This document shows, piece by piece, positions 36,664 to 45,254 of a stretch of 64,000 nucleotides of DNA. A program made the translations under genes and the position numbers. The number at the start of each line of letters is the position of its first letter. Positions within the stretch are counted from its first letter, which is position 1. The notes under the pieces were generated by a model. That model was not told the DNA's origin. It did no database searches and saw only the letters and a list, made by a program, of their open reading frames with translations. The stretch is from the NCBI RefSeq assembly GCF_024519285.1, contig NZ_JAMZCY010000006.1, forward strand, positions 1 through 64,000. Direction: 5' to 3'. This DNA is from Cohnella sp. WQ 127256. Lineage in GTDB: Bacteria; Bacillota; Bacilli; Paenibacillales; Paenibacillaceae.

Positions 36664-36925
36664 GGAGCTAGCAGATGGTCTGAATGAACTTACGGATTGG
36701 AAGCTTGAGGACGATGGAAAATGGATCGTGTGTAAGCGACTGTTCCCCACCTTCCTAGAGGCGATCGCGTTCGTGAATCAAGTGGCGTCTATTGCGGAGG
36801 ATATGAATCATCATCCTTTTATCGGTATCGATTACAGACGGGTGACGATACGGCTTACGACCTGGAATTCGAGAGGATTAACAATTCTGGATTTAAATTC
36901 CGCTAGGGCCTACGATCGGGTATAA
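36635..36925 (+). CDS. Pterin-4a-carbinolamine dehydratase (PCD/DCoH) family protein
   Basis: A 96-residue protein with the PCD signature: 'AEDMNHHPFIGIDYRRVTIRL' then 'TTWNSRGLTILDLNSA'. The two His and Pro of the active site are present; the usual later His is a Trp (TTW), as in part of the family. PCD dehydrates 4a-hydroxytetrahydropterin, but many bacteria without aromatic hydroxylases carry it with unknown or moonlighting roles. The start is GTG with GGGAG 9 bases upstream, 29 bases inside the S-subunit gene, so it is translationally coupled to the B12 transport operon. No phenylalanine hydroxylase gene is seen. Confidence 0.87.
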   Translation: MNKYPLLTDKELADGLNELTDWKLEDDGKWIVCKRLFPTFLEAIAFVNQVASIAEDMNHHPFIGIDYRRVTIRLTTWNSRGLTILDLNSARAYDRV

Positions 36926-36961
36926 TGAGTTAAGTTTTTTGGCATCTTGGAGGTGTGACCG

Positions 36962-38713
36962 TTGATTCGGCGTTTTATTTCTTATTATCGGCCTTATACA
37001 AAACTATTTACGTTAGATTTCAGCTGCGCGGTGTTGGTGGCTTTGCTTGAGCTTGGTTTTCCGGTTGGTGTGCAATGGATGATCGATAAGCTGCTGCCCA
37101 CTGGGGATTGGGGACTTATCACATGGGTATGCGTTGGTTTATTCTCCTTGTATCTCATCAGTATGGGTTTGCAATTCGTCGTAAGCTACTGGGGGCATAA
37201 GCTGGGCATCAATATTGAAACGGATATGCGCAAGCAGCTATTCCAGCATGTCCAGAAGCTAAGCTTCCGATTTTTCGACAATACGAAAACGGGGCAAATT
37301 ATGAGCCGGATGACGAACGACCTTTTCGATCTCGGAGAGATGGCGCATCATGGCCCTGAGGATTTGTTCATCGCATTAATGACACTTGTGGGCGTGTTCG
37401 GTATCATGTTTATGGTGAACTGGGAACTGGCGCTCATTACGTTTGTCGTCGTTCCGTTCTTGGCGTGGATCATTATTTATTTCAATCGGCGGTTAAACAA
37501 TGCGGCCACTGTGATGTTTGAGAGGATTGCGGATGTTAACGCTCGGGTGGAAGATAGCATCTCTGGAATTCGTGTCGTCAAATCGTTCGGTAACGAACAG
37601 TTCGAGATGGAGCGTTTTACGAAAAATAATCAAGGCTTCCGACTTGCAAAGCTGCGGTCCTATCTGACGATATCGTTCAGTGGATCGAGCATCTATATGC
37701 TAACAAGGTTCATCACGATTGTGGTTCTCGTATTCGGTGCTTGGTATGCGTATCAAGGTAAGCTGACTTATGGGGAGCTGGTAGGGTTCCTGTTGTACGT
37801 GAATATTTTTCTCAAGCCGATTGAGAAAATTAATGCACTGCTTGATCTCTACCCGAAAGGGATGGCAGGCTTCAAGAGGTATTGCGAGCTGATGGATACC
37901 GAGCCGGATGTGAAGGATGCGGATGATGCCATTGTGGCTCCTAAGTTACAAGGGAATATCGAGTTTCGCAATGTGACCTTCGGATATGAGAACCATGCAC
38001 ATGTGCTTAAGGAGATTAATCTGCACATTCGGGCGGGTGAGACGGTTGCATTAGTCGGACCATCCGGAGCGGGAAAATCAACTTTGTGCAGCTTGATTCC
38101 GCGGTTCTATGAGATCGATGACGGTGCGGTAACGATTGATGGTATCGATATTCGGCATATGACACAGCATTCGTTACGGAATCAGATTGGGATCGTGCAG
38201 CAGGATGTGTTCCTGTTTAATGGAACGATTCGTGAAAATATTGCCTATGGACGGTTAGATGCTACAGAGGGAGAGATCTGGGAGGCGGCACGGATGGCGC
38301 ACCTTGAAGCGATGCTGAAGGCACTACCGGATGGGCTCGATACGTTCATCGGGGAGCGGGGCTTGAAGCTGTCGGGCGGGCAGCGGCAGCGCTTGTCCAT
38401 TGCACGGATTTTCCTCAAAAATCCGTCGATACTCATTCTGGACGAAGCAACTTCTGCGCTGGATACGGAAACCGAGACGATGATTCAGCAGGCGTTGGAG
38501 CAATTAGCACATAATCGCACAACGCTGATCATCGCTCATCGCCTCGCAACCGTGAGGCATGCCGACCGAATCGTAGTCGTCACTGAAGAAGGCATCTCCG
38601 AGCAAGGCAGCCATGAGGAGCTCATCGCTGCGGGCGGCACCTATTCGCGTCTGAACGCGGCTCAATTCGGTGGTGGCGTGACTTCATCTGCGGTTCCAGC
38701 AGCTTCAGTTTAG
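36962..38713 (+). CDS. ABC exporter, fused permease and ATPase
   Basis: A 583-residue half-transporter acting as a dimer. The N-terminal six-helix type IV exporter domain (about 1-310) is followed by the ATPase: Walker A 'GPSGAGKST', Q-loop 'IGIVQQDVFLFNGTIRENI', signature 'LSGGQRQRLSIARIFL', Walker B 'ILILDEATSALD', switch 'LIIAHRLATV'. Start is TTG with GGAGGTG upstream. It follows the PCD gene by 36 bases with no terminator, so it may be read with the B12 operon, but its substrate (lipid, peptide or drug) cannot be told. Confidence 0.93.
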   Translation: MIRRFISYYRPYTKLFTLDFSCAVLVALLELGFPVGVQWMIDKLLPTGDWGLITWVCVGLFSLYLISMGLQFVVSYWGHKLGINIETDMRKQLFQHVQKLSFRFFDNTKTGQIMSRMTNDLFDLGEMAHHGPEDLFIALMTLVGVFGIMFMVNWELALITFVVVPFLAWIIIYFNRRLNNAATVMFERIADVNARVEDSISGIRVVKSFGNEQFEMERFTKNNQGFRLAKLRSYLTISFSGSSIYMLTRFITIVVLVFGAWYAYQGKLTYGELVGFLLYVNIFLKPIEKINALLDLYPKGMAGFKRYCELMDTEPDVKDADDAIVAPKLQGNIEFRNVTFGYENHAHVLKEINLHIRAGETVALVGPSGAGKSTLCSLIPRFYEIDDGAVTIDGIDIRHMTQHSLRNQIGIVQQDVFLFNGTIRENIAYGRLDATEGEIWEAARMAHLEAMLKALPDGLDTFIGERGLKLSGGQRQRLSIARIFLKNPSILILDEATSALDTETETMIQQALEQLAHNRTTLIIAHRLATVRHADRIVVVTEEGISEQGSHEELIAAGGTYSRLNAAQFGGGVTSSAVPAASV

Positions 38714-38769
38714 ACAGTGTAACAGAGTGGGGTAGGCTACTTGCGGTTGTGTAAGTTTGTGAATAGGGG

Positions 38770-38817
38770 GACCCGAGAGTTGGACACTTAAGAAGTGTCT
38801 TCTCTCGGGTCTTTTTT
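38770..38817 (+). terminator. Strong terminator
   Basis: GACCCGAGAG / CTCTCGGGTC outer stem and GGACACTT / AAGTGTCT inner stem, followed by six T. It may end the whole B12-uptake and exporter transcript. Confidence 0.9.
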
Positions 38818-38901
38818 GTTTAGGAGCGAATGTTCCGCGTGGTGGTGGGGATGGAGTTAGGTGCCGCCTAACTGTGGTGTGCTGGAGTAGCTTAACCGAC
38901 C

Positions 38902-39003
38902 GCGCAGTTCGTTGCCACCGAACATTAGCGCGCCCAATGAGCCCAACCCTTAGCGCAGTTTTGCGTCACCGAACTGCAACGCTCCCAACTATCTAGCCCT
39001 TTA
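38902..39003. repeat. Degenerate 51-base tandem repeat in a gene-free region
   Basis: Two adjacent units of about 51 bases (38902-38952 and 38953-39003) share GCGCAGTT, CACCGAAC, GC-CCCAA and GCCC-A-CCTT in register. The surrounding 38818-39198 holds no convincing gene: a 63-codon minus-strand frame there is Trp/Arg/Cys-rich and looks random. Confidence 0.5.
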
Positions 39004-39198
39004 ACACAGTATGGCGAAGTCCACCAAGGCACCCATATGGGCGTGCGTAGCCAGCACTCGAACCTTCGCCCGCACTTGCGCCCAAGCCCGAGCCTGAGCG
39101 AAGGGGATAGTGGCAAAAAGGAAAGAAAAAGACTGCGAGAGTAGCCACACCCGGCATCCCTGCCAAGCTGGCGTCACGCAGCCATAAGCGGACTTACA

Positions 39199-39402
39199 TT
39201 AGTCGTCTCTGGCAACTTTGGGGAGAAGAACGAGAGCGTAGAGTGCTGCGAGACCGACTACGGAATACACAATTCGTGTGCCGACCTCATCCGCTGCCCC
39301 GAAGATTTCACCGACGACGTCATACTCGAAGACGCCAACAGAAAGCCAGTTCAAACCACCGAGGATAATAAGAATCAGACTGATGACATTTAGTACCTTC
39401 AT
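39199..39402 (-). CDS. DUF378 small membrane protein
   Basis: A 67-residue protein with two membrane helices (about 3-24 and 40-61) and the family motif 'ILGGLNWLSVGVFEYDVV'. DUF378 proteins (YuzA in Bacillus) are of unknown function. ATG follows AAGGAGG by about 9 bases. It appears to be monocistronic. Confidence 0.88.
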   Translation of the reverse strand: MKVLNVISLILIILGGLNWLSVGVFEYDVVGEIFGAADEVGTRIVYSVVGLAALYALVLLPKVARDD

Positions 39403-39482
39403 TCAGTTACAGCCTCCTTAATGGGGATTCGCCCCTTTTTGGTGAAACTGACTAAAGAAGTATACTGATTCTTGGTTGTTCC

Positions 39483-39986
39483 CTATAGTTGTATGAGAGG
39501 GCTTTGCTCCTTATTCCATACCATGCAGAACACACTGACGGTTCCATGAGATGCTAAGCGCTCGTATTCATCTGTAATAATAAAGCCCGATTTCTCGTAA
39601 ACGCGAATAGCGCGCTTATTCCACTGCTCCACCTCAAGGTCAATCTCCGCGTCCGGCTGTCGACGACAGCACTCTTGAACGACTAACCTAGTCAGCATTG
39701 CCCCCCAACCTCGATCACAGCAGTCTGGTCGCAAGCCCATTCCAATTCGCAACGTACGATCCATCGGAAATAATTGCACATAACCAACCAGCTCTTTGTC
39801 CTTTGTTGTCCGCACGGCTAAATATTGCTCATGCCGAATCTCAGCATCAGCGAACTCCCGCCCATACTTCAACATAGTCTCCCAAGCTGGCCAGCGGAAA
39901 AGTTCATAAGGTGCTGGATAGCGCCATTCGCAGATCGCTTGTCCATCTTCTTCGCTCATAGGCTCTAGCTTTAAGAAAATTTCCAT
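39483..39986 (-). CDS. GNAT family N-acetyltransferase
   Basis: A 167-residue acetyltransferase. It opens 'MEIFLKLEPMSEEDGQAICEWRY' like the aminoglycoside/ribosomal-protein type GNAT proteins, with the acetyl-CoA loop region 'GMGLRPDCCDRGWGAMLTRLVV' (the Q/R-x-x-G-x-G/A loop) and strand 'DLEVEQWNKRAIRVYEKSGF'. ATG 39986 is preferred (AGGAG upstream) over an ATG 22 codons earlier with no RBS. Acceptor substrate unknown. Confidence 0.85.
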   Translation of the reverse strand: MEIFLKLEPMSEEDGQAICEWRYPAPYELFRWPAWETMLKYGREFADAEIRHEQYLAVRTTKDKELVGYVQLFPMDRTLRIGMGLRPDCCDRGWGAMLTRLVVQECCRRQPDAEIDLEVEQWNKRAIRVYEKSGFIITDEYERLASHGTVSVFCMVWNKEQSPLIQL

Positions 39987-40100
39987 ATGGATATAATCAC
40001 TCCTACCCCTGCATAAAAATTTAGTGATTCTATTATTAAGGTTGGTCAACAACGGGAGAACATCTACTTAATAATATCATTCTGGAGGGGGAATTATTTC

Positions 40101-40733
40101 GTGCCGACTAGTTCCGAGATTCGTGCCCGGGCATGGGCAAGCCTTAGTGGCAATTGGACGACCGCAGTTCTTCATTTTCTACTGTACTATGTCATTATTT
40201 TCGTATTAGGATTATTCAGCTTGATTCCAGTGGTGGGATGGTTATTAATCATTCTGGTGACAGGCGCATTGAGCTATGGGCTGTATAACTTCTACTTATC
40301 GTTCTCCCGAAATAGAATTCCTGAAACTGAGGAATTGTTTAGTGGATTTCAGAGGTTCGTTCCAACGTTTGTCCTCTATATCCTTATCGCTATCTTCACT
40401 TTTTTATGGTCACTGCTATTAATTATTCCTGGTATTATCGCAATGCTCCGCTATTCCCAAGCTTATTATATATTGCGGGATAATCCACAGATCGGTGGAC
40501 TTGAAGCACTGAATAGAAGCAAGGCAATGATGGCTGGCCACAAAGGAAGACTATTCGTATTGGTGCTTACGTTCTTCGGTTGGTACTTATTAGGAATAAT
40601 CACTCTTGGGATTGGATTTTTGTGGATTGTCCCGTATTTCTACACTGCTCTTGGTCACTTCCATACGGATCTGAGCAATCGTTTCGCATCGTTACCTCTA
40701 CCACCAAATCCTTATACAGGCATAAATGCTTGA
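40101..40733 (+). CDS. DUF975-type integral membrane protein
   Basis: A 210-residue membrane protein with about five helices. The pattern 'SSEIRARAWASLSGNW' at the N-terminus, then 'YSQAYYILRDNPQIGGLEALNRSKAMMAGHKGRLF' before the last helices, is typical of the DUF975 family, of unknown function. Start is GTG behind CTGGAGGGGG. A terminator follows. Confidence 0.85.
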   Translation: MPTSSEIRARAWASLSGNWTTAVLHFLLYYVIIFVLGLFSLIPVVGWLLIILVTGALSYGLYNFYLSFSRNRIPETEELFSGFQRFVPTFVLYILIAIFTFLWSLLLIIPGIIAMLRYSQAYYILRDNPQIGGLEALNRSKAMMAGHKGRLFVLVLTFFGWYLLGIITLGIGFLWIVPYFYTALGHFHTDLSNRFASLPLPPNPYTGINA

Positions 40734-40758
40734 TTGTAAAGGAACTTTTATCACATCC

Positions 40759-40788
40759 AAAGTCGGACTCTTCGGAGTTTGACTTTTT
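40759..40788 (+). terminator. Terminator
   Basis: AAAGTCGGACTC / GAGTTTGACTTT with TTCG tetraloop and T-run. Confidence 0.8.
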
Positions 40789-40879
40789 GTTATGGATTAG
40801 CGTTTAAAGGAAGCCTCATTTCTTCTTGCATGGTATTATAGAAATGATGGTTAAAAGTGTTATAAGGGAGAATAAAACA

Positions 40880-42079
40880 ATGGCTCGGCTAGTCTTCTTA
40901 GGATGTATCGCGTATTTAGCTGTCGGGCTTGGGCAATTGGTTGTGGGTACGATCATGGAACCCATGGTAGCCGCATACGGCATACAATACGGTGACGGTG
41001 GTCAACTGGTTATGAACCAATTTCTTGGCGGGATGGTCGGTATTACGCTGGCGCCGTGGTTAATCGGACGAATTGGAAAAAAAGCATTATTACTTACAGC
41101 GCTCGGCATTATGGCTGTTGCGCAAATCGCCTATTCTTTTCAGCCGGAATGGGGGACTATGCTTACGATTGCGCCTTTTGCTGGATTTGGCTTCGGTACG
41201 ACAGAGGCGGTGGTGGGCTCGTTCATCATTGGCTCAGCCATGGGAAATGCGAATGTGGCTATGAGTCGGGTTGAGGTGTTTTTTGGAGTGGGTGCGCTGA
41301 TTATGCCCTTCGCGGGTGCGGCGTTAATCTCAAATGGACACTGGATTCTAGCATTCGTTGTTGTTGGAGTGATAGCGGTAATTACGCTGGTGCTATGGTT
41401 TCTTTACTGGCCAAAAATATTGGATCAGCCGATTGAGAGCAAAACGGCTGTAGAAGCTCAATCAACGAGGATGCCGAATCGAGCTCGTGCAATCGTCGTT
41501 TTGGCTGCGTGTTCTATATTTTTTGCGGTATACGTCGGGTTCGAGATGAGTTTTATTCATTACCTACCCTCGTTGCTAGTACAAAACAACGGCCTATCCG
41601 ATTCGGCGGCATCGTTGTCGTTAAGTATTTTCTGGGGTGCAATGGTTATTGGACGAATCGTTTCCGGACATGCTGCAGATCGCTGGGGCGGCGGGGTTTA
41701 TATGCTCGTTACCTGTATTTCCGCGGCGGTGGTGTTTATCCTCATGGGTGGACTTGACAGTGTGTGGGCAACCTTCTTGCTCACCTTCCTAGGAGGGCTT
41801 GCGATGTCTGGGATGTTCGCCATTGCGCTTGTATTCGCCAATCGAGCGGTACCTGGAATGACGGAACGTACGACGAGCTTGCTAATGGCTTTCGGAGGTA
41901 TTGGCGGGGCGTTGATGCCTAGATTAACGGGCTGGTTTCTGGACGACTATGGTGCGGATGCAACTCGTTGGTTATTTGCGGGCTTTGCAGTCTTGATGCT
42001 TGCAGTTATTGTATGGGCGTTGCTATCGGCGAAGTCGTTGAAGAGGGCACGTACTCTCTCTGAAGTAGCTCCTGCTTAA
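40880..42079 (+). CDS. MFS transporter
   Basis: A 399-residue secondary transporter with twelve predicted helices in two halves. Features: 'GIQYGDGGQLVMNQFLGGMVG' in helix 2 region, 'APWLIGRIGKKALLL' in the 2-3 loop (the G-R-x-G-K/R motif) and its echo 'SGHAADRWGGGVYML' in the second half. ATG 40880 has AAGGGAG 9 bases upstream. Substrate (sugar or drug) is not evident; a sulfurtransferase gene follows on the same strand after 49 bases. Confidence 0.87.
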   Translation: MARLVFLGCIAYLAVGLGQLVVGTIMEPMVAAYGIQYGDGGQLVMNQFLGGMVGITLAPWLIGRIGKKALLLTALGIMAVAQIAYSFQPEWGTMLTIAPFAGFGFGTTEAVVGSFIIGSAMGNANVAMSRVEVFFGVGALIMPFAGAALISNGHWILAFVVVGVIAVITLVLWFLYWPKILDQPIESKTAVEAQSTRMPNRARAIVVLAACSIFFAVYVGFEMSFIHYLPSLLVQNNGLSDSAASLSLSIFWGAMVIGRIVSGHAADRWGGGVYMLVTCISAAVVFILMGGLDSVWATFLLTFLGGLAMSGMFAIALVFANRAVPGMTERTTSLLMAFGGIGGALMPRLTGWFLDDYGADATRWLFAGFAVLMLAVIVWALLSAKSLKRARTLSEVAPA

Positions 42080-42128
42080 TAAAGGAGTTAGAATTCTATT
42101 ATTCTTATTAAAAGGTGGTTAGTCGATC

Positions 42129-42983
42129 GTGCAGAATATTGTTCCCGTTAAGTGGGCGTTAGCCCGTCTATATGAGTCAGATTTGGTCATCGTGGACTGC
42201 AGGTTTCAGTTAGGGCAACCGGATGCTGGGCGTAAGGCGTATGAAGAAAGTCATATTCCTGGTGCTTTGTATCTGGACTTAGAGAAGGATCTCTCCGCGC
42301 CAATCGACGTGCATGGAGGTCGTCATCCGTTGCCGGATGCAGCCGAGTTAGCTGCAAGGTTTGGCAAAGTGGGTATTAGCAATGAGTCACGGGTTGTTGC
42401 TTACGACGATCAAGGTGGGGCAATGGCTTCACGTCTGTGGTGGCTCCTTCAGTATTTAGGCCATAAGAACGTATTTGTTCTCGATGGAGGATTCTCAGCA
42501 TGGCAGAAGGTCGGCTGTCCGGTTTCGGCTGAGCAAAAGGTTCTTATTCCAGCTTCCTTCATCGCATCTGTACAGCATAATATGCTCATTGAGGTGGACG
42601 AAGTTCGTGAATCGCTTGGCAAAGAGGGCGTTGTCCTGATCGACTCACGTGAAGCTCCGCGTTATCGCGGTGAGGTTGAGCCGATCGATCCGGTGGCGGG
42701 ACATATTCCAGGTGCAAGGAATTTGTTCTGGGCGGAAGGTCGTCATGCCGATGGCACATGGAAGAACGGGGATGAGCAGCGTGAGCGGTTCTCCGGTCTA
42801 TCTTCCGATGATGAGATCATCGTCTATTGTGGCTCGGGCGTCACAGCGACTCCGAATGTTCTGGCTTTACAGGAAGCGGGCTTTACTAGAGTGAAGCTGT
42901 ATGCGGGTAGCTGGAGTGATTGGATTACTTGGCAAGATAACCCGATTGCCGTTGGAGATGAGGAAGAACCGAAGAAGGCATAA
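42129..42983 (+). CDS. Sulfurtransferase with two rhodanese domains
   Basis: A 284-residue thiosulfate or 3-mercaptopyruvate sulfurtransferase. The N-terminal inactive rhodanese domain has 'YEESHIPGALYLDLEKDLS' and 'VVAYDDQGGAMASRLWWLL'. The C-terminal active domain has 'VLIDSREAPRYRGEVEPID' and 'GHIPGARNLFW', with the active-site Cys near residue 234 in 'YCGSGVTATPN'. The loop CGSGVT fits mercaptopyruvate sulfurtransferase-like enzymes (CG[S/T]GVT). GTG start behind AAAGGTGG. Ends at a terminator. Confidence 0.93.
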   Translation: MQNIVPVKWALARLYESDLVIVDCRFQLGQPDAGRKAYEESHIPGALYLDLEKDLSAPIDVHGGRHPLPDAAELAARFGKVGISNESRVVAYDDQGGAMASRLWWLLQYLGHKNVFVLDGGFSAWQKVGCPVSAEQKVLIPASFIASVQHNMLIEVDEVRESLGKEGVVLIDSREAPRYRGEVEPIDPVAGHIPGARNLFWAEGRHADGTWKNGDEQRERFSGLSSDDEIIVYCGSGVTATPNVLALQEAGFTRVKLYAGSWSDWITWQDNPIAVGDEEEPKKA

Positions 42984-42999
42984 CAGTACTTTAACGTTG

Positions 43000-43045
43000 A
43001 ATACATCGCCATGTGGCTCAAGAGCCCCGGCGATGTATTTTTTAT
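43000..43045 (+). terminator. Terminator
   Basis: AATACATCGCC / GGCGATGTATT 11-bp stem with an 18-base loop (itself partly paired, GGCTC/GAGCC) followed by TTTT. Confidence 0.85.
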
Positions 43046-43266
43046 GCCCTGAAGTCAACATGGAGTCAACAATTGTCTTCAGAAAGTGTCCTCACTGATT
43101 GTGTTGGGCATTTTTGTAGTATTAAAATACCAATGTATCTTGCCCAAAGATATGCTTTGAATCAACACTCGAAGAGTGTTCGGGGAAAATCAACAAAAAG
43201 TCAACATCCAGAGTTGAAGATTAATCGAGGTGAGCCGTACCAAAAATAAGGGCCAGTTTTTAGTGT

Positions 43267-44154
43267 TCAGGTGCAGGCCGAATTTTGGTCGTATTGTTGG
43301 TACTTTAAAGTAAACGCCTGTTTACGAAAAGTATTCGGAGAACAGCCGAAGCGTCTTGTAAACGCTCGAGTGAACGAATAAATATCAGGATAACCCACGG
43401 ATGAAGCAATTTCAGTTACGGATAATGAGCTATCCTGAAGCAATTGCTTGCCTTGATCCAGTCGCGTCTTAATTAAATAATCGGAAGGCGGCATCCCGAC
43501 TTCTTTGGTGAATATTTTAGACAAATACGTTCGGTGCAGCCCTACATACTTCGATAAATCTGCCACTGTTATCTTTTCGCTGTAATAAGCATGGATAAAG
43601 TCAAGACACTTATTTACCCCATCGCTCTGTGAAGGAGGTAATTTACTATCGGTGTCCGGCAGCAGTTTACTAAAAATCCGATACATCAAGCTGATCATCG
43701 TTATCAGATGTTTGCGGCCGTTACCTTTGCATCTTTGAAAAATCTGATGTAATACCAACTCAATATCCTTATCAACTGCTCCTCTTTGAAAGGGCTTATC
43801 CTGAGCAAAACCAATCAAAGTCAATAGTTGTTGGGCCTGGTGCCCATCGAAGGTGAACCATGTCATTCGCAGGTGACGTTGCGGATTCGCAATTTGATAG
43901 GAGTATATTTTGTTCGGGAATTTGCAAAACATATCTCCTTTACCCAAAACGACCTTTCTATCGCCATAAATCAGCTCAACTTGTCCATCATGAATAAAAT
44001 GGATGTTGCAATACGGAATTTGCCGCGGACGGATTCGATAAGTCGGCTTTGCTATATTAGTTCCCATGCGGATCGGCCATACGCCTCCTAGCTCAGCGAA
44101 ACCATCCGGCTTAAAGTACCACATATCGACATATTCCACGAGCGTTTCCTGCAT
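43267..44154 (-). CDS. AraC-family transcriptional regulator
   Basis: A 295-residue regulator. The N-terminal half has a cupin-like effector domain ('YCNIHFIHDGQVELIYGDRK', 'GDMFCKFPNKIYSY'). The C-terminal 100 residues hold two helix-turn-helix motifs ('ITVADLSKYVGLHRTYLSKI' and 'SVTEIASSVGYPDIYSFTRA'). ATG 44154 has GGGGG upstream; an ATG 25 codons earlier has no ribosome site. It is divergent from the sugar isomerase/phosphatase pair, which it probably regulates. Confidence 0.9.
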   Translation of the reverse strand: MQETLVEYVDMWYFKPDGFAELGGVWPIRMGTNIAKPTYRIRPRQIPYCNIHFIHDGQVELIYGDRKVVLGKGDMFCKFPNKIYSYQIANPQRHLRMTWFTFDGHQAQQLLTLIGFAQDKPFQRGAVDKDIELVLHQIFQRCKGNGRKHLITMISLMYRIFSKLLPDTDSKLPPSQSDGVNKCLDFIHAYYSEKITVADLSKYVGLHRTYLSKIFTKEVGMPPSDYLIKTRLDQGKQLLQDSSLSVTEIASSVGYPDIYSFTRAFTRRFGCSPNTFRKQAFTLKYQQYDQNSACT

Positions 44155-44381
44155 CTCCGAGCCCCCAATAAAATCTACAAAGACTACAAAATGATAAAAA
44201 TAAACTACTTGGTGATATTTTCTATACAAGGGAAGAACGGTAAGATTTATTTGTATTCTATTATCTAATTAAGAATATTTTATCTGCTTTCGCTCATTCT
44301 GCATAGTTAATGAAAGATAGTAATGGACTTGATCTTGAAGACGATAAGTTAAATTGAATACTAACTACAGGAGGATGTCTT

Positions 44382-45254
44382 ATGAGAATTTCGACGTCGC
44401 TTAATGTTTTTGATTCAGGGATTGCACGGACGGAAGCCGTTCGACGATGCGCCGCTGCGGGTTTTGTTTCGCTTGATATGAACTACTGGGATTATCAAAA
44501 GCAATTGATGCAAACGAGCGTTAATGAAGAAGAAGCTTGGGCGCGTGAAATTCGGGACACCGCGGACAGCTGCGGGGTTCGGTTCACGCAAATGCATGGT
44601 CCTGTCCACGGTACGACCTTCACCGACCTAGATTGGGACGATTCACTAGAGTCATTTGAACGAATGCTCGAAAGATCGTTAAGAACGGCGCATATATTGG
44701 GGGTTCCATGGGTTGTGTTTCATCCGGCGAATATATCGAAAATCGGTTCCGGAAGCCGCGATGAGATAATCGAATTCAATGCGCGCTTTTATAAAAAATT
44801 CGTACCTATACTAGAAGAAACGGGCGTTGGAATTGCATTGGAAAACAACTGTCTTAATCGCCTTTTTTTCCCGTCCTATTTCGCGTTGCCGGAAGATTTA
44901 ATCGAACTGATCGATACGCTGAATCATCCACTCATCGGCGCTTGCTGGGACACCGGCCACGGAATCATCGAATCTGTCAATCAAAAAGAAGCTATTGTTG
45001 CGCTAGGCAAACGTCTTAAAGCAACTCATATCCAAGATAATAACGGAAAAAAAGATCAGCATTTGCTGCCATACCAAGGTTCAATCGATTGGAAAGAAGT
45101 CGTACAGGCGCTTGTTGCGATCGGTTATGAGGGTGATTTCACTTACGAAACGCATAACAGCGTCCGCAACTTGCCAGACGAAATCCGCGACGCGGGATTG
45201 AGATATTCGTACGAGCTTGGAAATTATGTTCTTTCTTTGGGTAAACAACCATGA
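44382..45254 (+). CDS. Sugar phosphate isomerase/epimerase (xylose isomerase-like TIM barrel)
   Basis: A 290-residue AP-endonuclease-2/xylose-isomerase-like barrel. Likely metal ligands: 'FHPANISK', Glu in 'GIALENN', Asp/His in 'GACWDTGHG', 'THIQDNNGKKDQH' and the last 'YETHN'. Such enzymes isomerise or epimerise free or phosphorylated sugars and inositol intermediates. RBS CAGGAGGATG lies before the ATG. It overlaps the downstream phosphatase gene by 4 bases and is divergent from an AraC regulator. Confidence 0.88.
   Translation: MRISTSLNVFDSGIARTEAVRRCAAAGFVSLDMNYWDYQKQLMQTSVNEEEAWAREIRDTADSCGVRFTQMHGPVHGTTFTDLDWDDSLESFERMLERSLRTAHILGVPWVVFHPANISKIGSGSRDEIIEFNARFYKKFVPILEETGVGIALENNCLNRLFFPSYFALPEDLIELIDTLNHPLIGACWDTGHGIIESVNQKEAIVALGKRLKATHIQDNNGKKDQHLLPYQGSIDWKEVVQALVAIGYEGDFTYETHNSVRNLPDEIRDAGLRYSYELGNYVLSLGKQP

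Noticed and set aside
38925..39116. 63-codon minus-strand frame
   Set aside because: Trp/Arg/Cys-rich, no ribosome site, and it runs over the degenerate tandem repeat.
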